Shown here: positions 6,912-14,133 of the stretch, piece by piece | Layout: every line of letters starts with the position of its first letter | Position numbering within the stretch: position 1 is the stretch's first letter | NCBI GenBank assembly: GCA_025517565.1 | Contig: JAOPKD010000025.1 | Coordinates: 1-38,545 of the forward strand | Source of the DNA: Halapricum hydrolyticum | Lineage (GTDB): Archaea; Halobacteriota; Halobacteria; Halobacteriales; Haloarculaceae | Reading direction: 5' to 3' | Length of the DNA stretch: 38,545 nt | The notes under the pieces: generated by a model | Databases searched by the model: none | The model's input: the letters and a program-made list of their open reading frames with translations, nothing else | What the model was told of the DNA's origin: nothing | Made by a program: the position numbers and the translations under genes

Positions 6912-7490
6912 ATGGACGAGAAGTTACGCGTGACCGACTGCGAGCGCTGTGGTGACCTCGTCGACTCGCGGAGTCGGATCGTCAACGGCGTCGGCCCGGC
7001 GGACGCGGATCTGCTGTTCGTCGGCGAGGCTCCGGGTGCACAGGAAGACGAGGAAGGTGAGCCGTTCGTCGGCCGCAGCGGTGACGTCCTCGACGACGCG
7101 CTGCGCGACGCCGGACTGGTGCGGGCGGACGTCCGGATCACTAACTGCGTGCGGTGTCGCCCGCCCGAGAACCGCGATCCGACGAGCGAAGAACTCGACA
7201 ACTGCCGGGGGTATCTCGAGACGGAAATCGACCGCGTCGATCCCGAGGTGATCGTCACACTCGGAAAAGTGCCGAGCGAGCACCTGCTCGGACGAGACGT
7301 GGCCGTCACGGGCGAGGCGGGCGAGCTGTTCGACGTGCGGATCGCCGGGGAGACCCGGCGCGTCCTCGTCTCGGTCCACCCGGCCGCGACGCTGTACGAT
7401 CGCAGTCAGGAGGCAACGTTCGAAGCGACGATCGAGCGCGCCGCCGAGTTCACCGACGGCGGCGACCAGGCGAGACTCGGCGAGTTCTGA
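6912..7490 (+). CDS. Type-4 uracil-DNA glycosylase (iron-sulfur)
   Basis: A 192-residue enzyme that excises uracil from DNA as the first step of base excision repair. All family marks are present: four cluster cysteines C10, C13, C82 and C98 with the usual C-x2-C and C-x15-C spacing; motif GEAPGAQEDEEGEPFVGRSG (active-site loop, residues 39-57); NCVRCRPPENRDPT; and SVHPAATLYD, the DNA minor-groove intercalation/uracil-binding loop. The sequence is full length for the family. A TATA-like GTTCATACC ends about 23 bases before the ATG, suggesting a leaderless transcript of its own. High local hydrolytic deamination makes this a normal haloarchaeal gene. Confidence 0.92.
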   Translation: MDEKLRVTDCERCGDLVDSRSRIVNGVGPADADLLFVGEAPGAQEDEEGEPFVGRSGDVLDDALRDAGLVRADVRITNCVRCRPPENRDPTSEELDNCRGYLETEIDRVDPEVIVTLGKVPSEHLLGRDVAVTGEAGELFDVRIAGETRRVLVSVHPAATLYDRSQEATFEATIERAAEFTDGGDQARLGEF

Positions 7491-7556
7491 GTACGAGAGT
7501 GGAACGTCGATTGCGCGAACGGAAAGGGACTTGACGACACTCCACCAACGACGTGT

Positions 7557-8207
7557 ATGAGCAGCACGCGACAGACCGCAGCCGAGGTCGTCGTCGTCGA
7601 CTACGGCCTGGGGAACCTCCGCAGCGTCACGCGGGGGCTCGAACGCGCCGGCGCAGACGTCGAGATCAGCGACGATCCCGCCGACTTCGAGGGCGCCGAC
7701 GGGGTCGTCCTCCCCGGCGTCGGCGCGTTCTCCGAAGGAATGGACAACGCTGGCCCGTTCCGGGAGACGCTGATCGAACTCGCCGAGGACGGCAAGCCGC
7801 TGTTCGGGATCTGTCTCGGCATGCAGATGCTCCTCACGACGAGCGAAGAGGCTGAACACGCCGGCGAGGGCGACGTCGAGGGGCTAGACCTGATCCCGGG
7901 AGCGAACCGCCGGTTCACCGGGGATCGCAAGATTCCCCACATGGGCTGGAACGAACTGTCCGTCGAGCGCGAACACCCGCTCGTCGAGGGCGTCGACGGG
8001 GAGTACGCCTACTTCGTCCACTCCTACTACGCGGACCCCGACGATCCCGACGCCGTCGTGACGACGACCGACTACGGCACCGACTTCGCCAGCGTCGTCG
8101 CTAACGAGGCTGGCAACGTCTTCGGAACCCAGTTTCACCCGGAAAAGAGCGGCGAGACCGGTCTTCGGATTCTGCGGAACTTCGTGGATTACTGCGCGGA
8201 GCAGTGA
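7557..8207 (+). CDS. hisH: Imidazole glycerol phosphate synthase, glutaminase subunit HisH
   Basis: A 216-residue class I glutamine amidotransferase. It hydrolyses glutamine and passes ammonia to HisF for the synthesis of imidazole glycerol phosphate and AICAR in histidine biosynthesis. The catalytic triad is visible: Cys86 in GICLGMQML, His194 and Glu196 in FHPEKSG. N-terminal VVVVDYGLGNLRSV and LPGVGAFSEGM (oxyanion region PGVG) are diagnostic of HisH rather than of other amidotransferases. No other his gene is in the window, as is common in haloarchaea where his genes are scattered. Confidence 0.95.
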   Translation: MSSTRQTAAEVVVVDYGLGNLRSVTRGLERAGADVEISDDPADFEGADGVVLPGVGAFSEGMDNAGPFRETLIELAEDGKPLFGICLGMQMLLTTSEEAEHAGEGDVEGLDLIPGANRRFTGDRKIPHMGWNELSVEREHPLVEGVDGEYAYFVHSYYADPDDPDAVVTTTDYGTDFASVVANEAGNVFGTQFHPEKSGETGLRILRNFVDYCAEQ

Positions 8208-8232
8208 ACGTACGCGCCTGTGGCGCGTTTCA

Positions 8233-8266
8233 CTCGACTGAACGCAGTGAGGTCGAGGTTGTTTTT
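8233..8266 (+). terminator. Likely transcription terminator of hisH
   Basis: A stem CTCGAC (8233-8238) / GTCGAG (8252-8257) is followed by GTTGTTTTT, a U-rich run of the kind at which archaeal polymerase terminates. It lies between the convergent hisH and arsM genes and fits hisH transcription ending. The T run is short. Confidence 0.45.
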
Positions 8267-8274
8267 GAACGGCG

Positions 8275-9087
8275 TCACTCGACGGGCTTCTCGGCCTCGA
8301 TCCGCGCCGAGAGCAGCGATCCGCCGAGGTCGTATTCGTCGTGCCACTCGTCGATGACTTCTCGGCTGTCGGGGTCGAGTTCGACGCGGATATCGATGAA
8401 TCCGGCCGCTTCGAGCAGGCTCGCGATCCGCTCGGGCGACTCCGCGCCGCTGATACAGCCTGCCAGCGATCCGGGGTCCTCGCGGACACTCTCTGGAAGC
8501 GAATCGGTCCGGACCGGATCGGTGATCGCCAGTCGACCGCCCGGCCGGAGGACCCGATAAGCCTCCTCGAACACCCGGTCTTTCGCCGGCGAGAGGTTGA
8601 CCACGCAGTTGGAGATGATGGTGTCGACGACACCGTCGGCGACCGGCAGGTGTTCGATCTCGCCCAGGCGGAACGAGACGTTCCCGGCGTCGTTCGCTCG
8701 GGCGTTCGCACGGGCCTTCTCGATCATCTCCGGCGTCATGTCGACGCCGATGACCCTGCCTTCGGGCCCGACTTCCCGGGCGGCCAGAAAGCAGTCGAAA
8801 CCCCCGCCGGAGCCCAGATCGAGGACCGTCTCGCCCGGCTCGAGGTCGGCGATCGCCGTCGGGTTGCCACAGCCCAGTCCGAGGTTGGCCTCGCCGTCGA
8901 CGGTCTCGATCGCCTCGTCGTCATAGCCGATCTCGCGGGCGATCTCGGCAGCGTCGCTGGCTGTATCACTGGTGCCGTCGTCGCCGCCACAGCACGACGT
9001 CTCGGTACCGCCACAGCATCCCTCGCTCGCGGCGTCGGCGTAACGATCCCGGACCAGCCGCCGAACCGCACTTTCGTCGTTTGTCAT
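8275..9087 (-). CDS. arsM: Arsenite S-adenosylmethyltransferase ArsM
   Basis: A 270-residue methyltransferase that methylates As(III) using SAM. The Rossmann SAM motif is VLDLGSGGGFDCF (residues 88-100), followed by GVDMTPEMIEKA. Three cysteines sit where ArsM enzymes bind arsenite: C73 in LGCGNP, C161 in SNCVVNLSP and a third in LAGCISGA near 211. An additional N-terminal CC pair cluster (EGCCGG...SCCGG, residues 24-33) precedes the fold; such Cys-rich N termini occur in haloarchaeal members. The start codon overlaps the arsR stop (ATGA), so the pair forms an operon derepressed by arsenite. Confidence 0.93.
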   Translation of the reverse strand: MTNDESAVRRLVRDRYADAASEGCCGGTETSCCGGDDGTSDTASDAAEIAREIGYDDEAIETVDGEANLGLGCGNPTAIADLEPGETVLDLGSGGGFDCFLAAREVGPEGRVIGVDMTPEMIEKARANARANDAGNVSFRLGEIEHLPVADGVVDTIISNCVVNLSPAKDRVFEEAYRVLRPGGRLAITDPVRTDSLPESVREDPGSLAGCISGAESPERIASLLEAAGFIDIRVELDPDSREVIDEWHDEYDLGGSLLSARIEAEKPVE

Positions 9088-9434
9088 TGGCGATCCCCTC
9101 GGACCGCGTCCAGCGTCGCCAGCAGCCGCTCGGCTTCGTCGGTCAACCCGTAATATCGCCAGTTGCCGTCCTTCCGTCGCGTCACCAGCCCCGCGGTGTA
9201 CAGCCGCGAGAGCGCCTGGCTCACGGCACTCTGGCTGACGCCGACGGCCGATTCGAGGTCACAGACGCAGACCTCGCCGCCCGCGCCGTCGATCCGCCGC
9301 AGTAGTTCGTATCGCGTGTCGTTGCCCATCGCCGACAGCAACTCGACGTCCGCCGCCAGCGCCCCGGTGTCGACCGCTCCGACCGGCACACAGCAGGCCG
9401 TATCCTCGGTCGCCGTCTCGACATTGCCATCCAT
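9084..9434 (-). CDS. arsR: ArsR-family metalloregulator
   Basis: A 116-residue winged-helix repressor of the ArsR/SmtB family. The recognition helix region is SQSAVSQALSRLYTAGLV, followed by a wing with RKDGNWRYYGL. The As(III)/Sb(III) site of ArsR proteins, C-V-C-D-L, is present at residues 56-60, so it should sense arsenite rather than zinc or cadmium. An additional N-terminal CC (residues 14-15) may give the third thiol ligand. It is the first gene of an operon with arsM (4-base overlap). The promoter region just upstream holds two ATATNAGAGA repeats. Confidence 0.92.
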   Translation of the reverse strand: MDGNVETATEDTACCVPVGAVDTGALAADVELLSAMGNDTRYELLRRIDGAGGEVCVCDLESAVGVSQSAVSQALSRLYTAGLVTRRKDGNWRYYGLTDEAERLLATLDAVRGDRQ

Positions 9435-9437
9435 ATT

Positions 9438-9474
9438 AACTATCTCTTATATTGTCTTTCTCTAATATAGATGT
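9438..9474 (-). promoter_or_regulatory. arsRM promoter with direct repeats
   Basis: Read on the minus strand, the AT-rich stretch before the arsR ATG holds ATATTAGAGA and, 16 bases later, ATATAAGAGA. One copy probably includes the TATA element. Tandem sites at about one and a half helical turns could bind ArsR dimers. The function is inferred from position. Confidence 0.4.
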
Positions 9475-9562
9475 TTTGATCGTCGGTTGTTCGTCCGGGG
9501 ACGGTCAACCGGAGCCCGGTCCAGAAGTCAGTCGGCTATCGAGGGCGATCAGCGGGCGTCGC

Positions 9563-9636
9563 GTCCGAGAACAGTCCGAACGGCAAGGACAATCAATCAG
9601 CTTCCTGTCCGAGAACAGTTCGGATAGCGAGGACGA
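9563..9636 (-). repeat. Diverged 44-base tandem duplication of a gene 3' end
   Basis: The segment 9563-9592, just beyond the stop of the neighbouring membrane-protein gene, resembles 9607-9636 within that gene (shared GTCCGAGAACAG and GCRAGGAC). On the minus strand the outer copy would encode VLAVRTVLGRDAR then a stop, against VLAIRTVLGQEAD then a stop in the gene. It is a decayed partial duplication of the last codons. Confidence 0.5.
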
Positions 9637-10213
9637 CGAGACAGCCCAGAACTGACAGTACCGACAGGTGGCCGATCGAGACGCCAGTGGTCTGTGCGAA
9701 GACGTCCGTCCCTGCGACGCGTTCCAGGTAGATCGCCATCGTCGATCCGCCGAACACGCCCAGCGAGACGAGCCCGACGGTGACGACGATCGCCAGGCCG
9801 CCGGTGACGATCGACAGCCCGGCGGCGATCTGCTCGACGTCGAAGACCGTCCGAGCCTGCGCTTCCGTCAGCGGCCCGCGGCGTCGCCGGTACCACCACA
9901 GCCCGGCCAGCAACAGGGCGGCCGTGACTTCGGTCACCCAGCCGACCACCCCCAGCACGAGCAGCTTCGGGGTCGCCAGGAACGGATCGAACGTCGGTAC
10001 GTACTCACCGACCGACGGCGGATAGAACGCGTACAGCGGCAAGATAGTCGCCAGTAACGCGAGCAACACAGCCTGGTAGATCAGAACCCGTGAGACGGGG
10101 ACGGTGATGACGCCCTCGGTATAACGGAGCCGCTCGTAGGCCGACTCCGAGAGGATCGCGTCGGTTATCGGATCCGCTGACGCCGAATCGTCCCGCATCG
10201 AGTCGTCGGGCAT
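9593..10213 (-). CDS. Multi-spanning membrane protein of unknown function
   Basis: A 206-residue protein with an acidic N-terminal tail (~40 residues) and four hydrophobic segments (about residues 43-63, 82-105, 130-155 and 180-200). A basic cluster WWYRRRRGPLTEAQARTVFDVEQ separates segments two and three, which places that loop in the cytoplasm. No family is recognised and no catalytic motif is visible. It is transcribed in the same direction as arsRM but starts 121 bases upstream of the next gene, with no overlap. ATG at residue 6 is a possible alternative start. Confidence 0.7.
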   Translation of the reverse strand: MPDDSMRDDSASADPITDAILSESAYERLRYTEGVITVPVSRVLIYQAVLLALLATILPLYAFYPPSVGEYVPTFDPFLATPKLLVLGVVGWVTEVTAALLLAGLWWYRRRRGPLTEAQARTVFDVEQIAAGLSIVTGGLAIVVTVGLVSLGVFGGSTMAIYLERVAGTDVFAQTTGVSIGHLSVLSVLGCLVVLAIRTVLGQEAD

Positions 10214-10328
10214 GTCACGTGGTAACGTTACTAGACGATAGTATGGCCAATAATCGTTTCGACCGGTCGAGTGCCTGCCGAGCGATGGTGGTCTCTTGCC
10301 AGCGGATGAGGATTCTCATACACGACCG

Positions 10329-10712
10329 TCACACCGAGACCGCAGCACCGTAGATGACGCTGACGAGAAACACAGTGGCGGCGAGGGCCTTCCCGGTGAG
10401 GATCAGCGCCTGCCGGACGTCCTGCGAGTGGGCCTTTTCGTCTTCGACGGCTCCCTCGGCGTCGTCGAATCCGTAGCGACCGGCCATCGCGTAGCCGGCA
10501 CAGAACTGTCGCTGTGCCTGGAGTACGCCCAGGATACCGCCATACAGGAAGATGAAACTCCCGAGGAGGTACGTCTCGGGGTAGCCGGCGATCAGGACCG
10601 TTGCGATGTAGACGAACGCGACGGCGAAACTCGCGTATCCCAGCAGGCGACGCTTTCGCTGTTCGGCTCCGCCGATGTTGCACGCTCCGGGCTGGTACTC
10701 GGACTCGGCCAT
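10329..10712 (-). CDS. Small membrane protein with conserved-looking CNIGG-E N terminus
   Basis: A 127-residue protein with three predicted membrane helices (about 27-42, 47-67 and 107-125) and an N-terminal cytosolic stretch GACNIGGAEQRKRRLLGY. The Cys-Asn-Ile-Gly-Gly start and RKRR positive charges before the first helix look like a haloarchaeal membrane family of unknown function. A polar acidic loop (DDAEGAVEDEKAHSQDVRQ) lies before the last helix. The neighbouring genes are unrelated membrane proteins on the same strand, 35 and 115 bases away. Confidence 0.7.
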   Translation of the reverse strand: MAESEYQPGACNIGGAEQRKRRLLGYASFAVAFVYIATVLIAGYPETYLLGSFIFLYGGILGVLQAQRQFCAGYAMAGRYGFDDAEGAVEDEKAHSQDVRQALILTGKALAATVFLVSVIYGAAVSV

Positions 10713-10747
10713 ATCCGGGGTATGGACGGCGGCGGCAAAAACCTGCT

Positions 10748-11281
10748 CTAGGACTGTCGCATTGCGACCGCGTGCTGGAGCGCGCCGCCGAGTGCACCTG
10801 CGAGAGCGGGCAACAGGAGGTTGCCGAACAGGAGTGCGACGTAGCGCAGTGACACGGGCGTGTTCGAGACCGGCGTCGACGGGAGCAGGTATAGCGCCAG
10901 CGCCGCGAGTGTCGCTAGGCAGACCCCGATTCCGACGGTCGCACCGGCTTTCGCCGCTACCCAGCCGCTGTCGAGTCGGTCGGCCCTGACCGGGACGATC
11001 GCGCCGCCGGCGACGGCGACGAGCAGGACGACGAACGCGGGGGAGAGCAGTAACAGCGGGGGCGACTCACCGGACAGCGACAGCAGGGCGAGCACGGCAC
11101 CGAACACGTAGATCGCTCCCGCATACCCAGGAACGGCGAAGTGTTCGGTCGCAGGCGGTTGCACGACGGCGACGAGGACCAGCGCGAAGAGATAGCCGGC
11201 GATCCAGACGCCGACCCCGACGAGAACGCCGGTGAGAAACGGGGAGGACGTACGGCGATAGGACATACGCGTGTCCGGCAC
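10748..11281 (-). CDS. Predicted membrane protein, unknown function
   Basis: A 177-residue hydrophobic protein with four to five helices and no recognised domain. A start at the second methionine (MSYRRTSS, base 11266) would remove five residues and is equally plausible. The upstream side carries the 28-base tandem repeats described separately. The glycine and alanine-rich last helix (LLFGNLLLPALAGALGGALQHAV) suggests close helix packing. Function not predictable. Confidence 0.65.
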   Translation of the reverse strand: MPDTRMSYRRTSSPFLTGVLVGVGVWIAGYLFALVLVAVVQPPATEHFAVPGYAGAIYVFGAVLALLSLSGESPPLLLLSPAFVVLLVAVAGGAIVPVRADRLDSGWVAAKAGATVGIGVCLATLAALALYLLPSTPVSNTPVSLRYVALLFGNLLLPALAGALGGALQHAVAMRQS

Positions 11282-11299
11282 GGGCGCGGATAAATACCT

Positions 11300-11371
11300 G
11301 CCGACGATGGGGCGGATGTCGGGAGGTGCCGACGATGGGGCGGATGTCGGGAGGTGCCGACGATGGGGCGG
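11300..11371. repeat. 28-bp tandem repeat, about 2.6 copies
   Basis: Units at 11300-11327 and 11328-11355 are identical, and a 16-base partial third copy runs from 11356 to 11371. The unit begins GCCGACGATGGGGCGG. The core CCTGCCGACRA reappears at 11379. The array lies in the divergent intergenic region between a membrane-protein gene (minus) and the BNR-repeat gene (plus). Confidence 0.85.
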
Positions 11372-11459
11372 TCGATACCTGCCGACAACAGGTGGACTGG
11401 CCGCCGCGACGCTCGTTACCGACCCCCTATTTCTTGTCAGTCGGCTACGTTGAGCCGGT

Positions 11460-12449
11460 ATGCCGACAGTCTACGCGGCGTTGGACGACCGCGTGCTCGC
11501 CGCTCGGGGGTCGTCGGGATCGTGGCGGACCGCCGTCCGGCTCCAGGGACGGGAGCTGCAGGCGCTCGCGGCGTCGCCGGCACGGCCGCAGCGAGTGTTC
11601 GTCGGCGCGGCCGGGTCGGGGCTGTGGCGAGGCACCGAGGACGGCCGGTCGTTCGATCGAGCCTGGCTGGCCGACGCACCGGGATCGGTGACGGCAGTGG
11701 CGGTTTCGCCGCACGACCCGGACGTGGTCTGGGTCGGGACGGAGCCGAGCGCGGTGTATCGGTCGGGTGACGCTGGCGAAACCTGGAGCCGGCAGTCGGG
11801 GCTGACGGACCTGCCGTCCTCGAGCGAGTGGTCGTTCCCGCCGCGACCGGGAACTCACCACGTCCGGTGGATCGAGCCCGACCCCCACAGCCGAGAACGG
11901 ATTTACGTCGGGATCGAGGCCGGCGCGCTCGTCCGGACCGCCGACGGCGGGGAGACCTGGCAGGACCGACCCGCGGACGCGCCGCGAGATGTCCACGAGA
12001 TCGCGACCAGTGGAGGGGACAGACAGCGCGGACGAGTGTACGTCGCAGCAGGGGACGGGTATGCCGAGTCGGCCGACGGCGGCGACACCTGGACGTTTCT
12101 CCAGGCCGGACTCGAGCATCGATACGTCTGGAGCGTCGCTGTCGATCCCGGAAATCCGGAGCACGTGCTGGTCTCGGCGGCCACCAGCGCCCACCGGGCA
12201 CACGACCCCGACGGACAGAGCTATGTCTATCGGCGCGTCGGCGATCGCTGGGAGCTGACGATGGACGGGCTCGCTGGTCCGGACGGCCTCGCGCGGGCGG
12301 TGCTCGCGACGGGGCCGGACGGCGCGTTCTACGCGCTGACCAACCACGGCCTGTTCCGGTCGCCCACGGGCGACGGCTGGCACCGCCTGCCCGTCGACTG
12401 GCAGCAGCGGTATCAGGAGCTTCTCCCGCGGGGACTGGCAGTCGTCTGA
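11460..12449 (+). CDS. BNR/Asp-box beta-propeller protein
   Basis: A 329-residue protein with repeated Asp-box motifs S/T-x-D-x-G-x-x-W: SGDAGETW, TADGGETW and SADGGDTW, plus weaker copies (GTEDGRSF, SPTGDGWH). These mark the blades of a sialidase/sortilin-type beta-propeller. No signal peptide and no sialidase arginine triad are visible, so enzymatic sialidase activity is not implied; haloarchaea carry many such cytoplasmic BNR proteins of unknown role. A TATA-like CTATTTCT at 11427-11434 about 26 bases upstream suggests a leaderless transcript. Confidence 0.8.
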   Translation: MPTVYAALDDRVLAARGSSGSWRTAVRLQGRELQALAASPARPQRVFVGAAGSGLWRGTEDGRSFDRAWLADAPGSVTAVAVSPHDPDVVWVGTEPSAVYRSGDAGETWSRQSGLTDLPSSSEWSFPPRPGTHHVRWIEPDPHSRERIYVGIEAGALVRTADGGETWQDRPADAPRDVHEIATSGGDRQRGRVYVAAGDGYAESADGGDTWTFLQAGLEHRYVWSVAVDPGNPEHVLVSAATSAHRAHDPDGQSYVYRRVGDRWELTMDGLAGPDGLARAVLATGPDGAFYALTNHGLFRSPTGDGWHRLPVDWQQRYQELLPRGLAVV

Positions 12450-12622
12450 TGCTGTCGGCGCACGCTCCCGGAGGGGCTTGCCACTGCACGGGAGCGAGCC
12501 CGCTTCGGGGAATTTCAGGCCCGAGCCGGTAGAACGCGCGATACGCACGACTGCCCAGCATTTCTTTGGAACTGAGATCACGGGATTTTATCACTGCCGT
12601 TCAAGTATCACTATCGTGTAAG

Positions 12623-12802
12623 ATGACTTCGAAAAGTGCGCGACTCATGGGTCCGGCCCTGATCTTTTCGCCATTCGGGTTCGTCGTCGGTGGTCCCGTC
12701 GGAGCCATCGTCGGGCTGATAGGTGGATTTGTCGTCGGTGAGCTGTACCACCGGCTCGCCGTTCTCGAACAGAAGGTCGAAGCCCTCGAAAGCCAGGAGT
12801 AG
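12623..12802 (+). CDS. Small glycine-zipper membrane protein
   Basis: A 59-residue protein. Residues ~10-40 form hydrophobic segments rich in spaced glycines (GGPVGAIVGLIGGFVVGE), a glycine zipper typical of tightly packed helices, followed by a short coiled-coil-like tail LAVLEQKVEALESQE. In-frame upstream TTG at 12566 would add 19 residues of no evident character; ATG 12623 is preferred. No family is recognised. The heptad tail suggests homo-oligomerisation at the membrane. Confidence 0.65.
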   Translation: MTSKSARLMGPALIFSPFGFVVGGPVGAIVGLIGGFVVGELYHRLAVLEQKVEALESQE

Positions 12803-12873
12803 GCTCGAATACGACCGACCCACCACTTCGTCACAACTTCGTCATCGACCCGGGTGAGGACGGCAGCCGACAG

Positions 12874-13332
12874 TCAGAGACGCGTCGGCCCCCGATCCGT
12901 CTGTTCGTCTTCCAACAGCCACGCGAAGACGGGCACGTACGAGAGCCACGCCAGGAGGAAGCCGAGTCCGACGACGGCGTTACGCGCGCTCAGGGCAGCG
13001 TAGACCCCGTCCACGGTGCCGATCAGCACGACGACGATCAGCAGAAAGACGATTCCCGGCCGATCGAGCCCGTCGTAGAGCACACCGAGAAGCGATCCGA
13101 GCACGTACGAGAACGCGTAGCGACCGGCGGCCACGAGGAGCACGTCACCCCAGAAGAGTAGCTCGACCGGCAGACCGACATCGCTCTCCAGCCCCGCGAG
13201 CACCAGCCGGACGCTCCGGTAGAACGTCTCCTGGTGGGTCAGCAGGGCGACGACGGTCAGTGCGACCGTCAGTACGCCCACGACGCGGCCGGCGACGACG
13301 CCGACGCTCCCGGGCTCACTCCGCTCGACCAT
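12874..13332 (-). CDS. Predicted membrane protein, unknown function
   Basis: A 152-residue protein with about four hydrophobic segments (roughly 13-30, 57-82, 92-112 and 118-138) and a short charged C terminus (LLEDEQTDRGPTRL). No motif or family is recognised. It faces the 12623-12802 gene convergently with 71 bases between, so both likely terminate there. Codon use is like that of its neighbours. Confidence 0.65.
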   Translation of the reverse strand: MVERSEPGSVGVVAGRVVGVLTVALTVVALLTHQETFYRSVRLVLAGLESDVGLPVELLFWGDVLLVAAGRYAFSYVLGSLLGVLYDGLDRPGIVFLLIVVVLIGTVDGVYAALSARNAVVGLGFLLAWLSYVPVFAWLLEDEQTDRGPTRL

Positions 13333-13540
13333 CGGTGGTGTCGAGACGCCGGAGACCAGAGTTCGTTACGCGACGACGACCAGTGGCAACGAGGGAACCG
13401 ATCACCATGCTCTCCCCTGCAAGCGGAACCGTTTTCAACTTTTTCGGGGCCGCGTCTCCGGGTCCAGCAGGCGTCGTTTGCGGCCGTCGAGTATCGGACG
13501 GGGCACGGGCTATATCACGCTGGCTGGCGATACTGACGGT

Positions 13541-14050
13541 ATGGACCGCGGAGACATCACGGATCGACTGCCGAACCTTTCGCTGGACCGAGTGCCGGGC
13601 ATCGGCGGCGAGTCCGAACCCGAGCCGCCGGACTCGTTCGACGAGCCGATCGAACGGCCGGACGTGGCTCCACCGACTGCAGACACGCGAGACGAAAGCG
13701 GGCCGACCGACGAAGCGGCCAACGACAGCGTGGACGAGACCGGAGGCGACGACGAAGACGAGCCTGAAGAGGAGGAGGCGCCGTCACGGCGCGAACAGGC
13801 CAGGAAAGCGCTGCTCGGCGTCTCGGTCGGCGGGGCCGCGCTGGCCGTGCTGGCCGCAGTCGTGCGTCGATTGCTCGGCGAGGACGAATCCGAGGAGACG
13901 ACCGAGGGGGACGAAGAGATCGTCGACGTCGAACGGAAGGAAGAACAGCCGGAGCCGGCACCCGACGCCGAGGCTGTCGCGACGGTCGTCGGACTGGCTT
14001 TCCAGGTGCTCGTGCGTCGACTCGTCGGCGAAGACGAACTGGAAGCGTAG
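13541..14050 (+). CDS. Acidic protein with duplicated hydrophobic segment
   Basis: A 169-residue protein. The first ~85 residues are a highly acidic, Pro-rich, probably disordered region. Two hydrophobic stretches follow, each ending in nearly the same motif: VVRRLLGEDESEE (after ~residue 105) and VRRLVGEDELEA at the C terminus, separated by another acidic linker. This looks like an internal duplication giving two short membrane-associated helices. A TATA-like CTATATC at about 13510-13516, 25-30 bases before the ATG, supports the chosen start and a leaderless transcript. An in-frame upstream ATG at 13478 is rejected because it would lie ahead of that TATA box. Function unknown. Confidence 0.75.
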   Translation: MDRGDITDRLPNLSLDRVPGIGGESEPEPPDSFDEPIERPDVAPPTADTRDESGPTDEAANDSVDETGGDDEDEPEEEEAPSRREQARKALLGVSVGGAALAVLAAVVRRLLGEDESEETTEGDEEIVDVERKEEQPEPAPDAEAVATVVGLAFQVLVRRLVGEDELEA

Positions 14051-14133
14051 CCGTCGACCGGACACCGACGACGCCGAACGCCGGAACTTCCAGGTTCGAC
14101 AGTCTAAAGCGACCGGCCCCGGATCCAACAGGC

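Noticed and set aside
11300..11371. 28-bp repeats as a CRISPR array
   Set aside because: The repeats are directly abutting with no spacers, and no cas gene is present.
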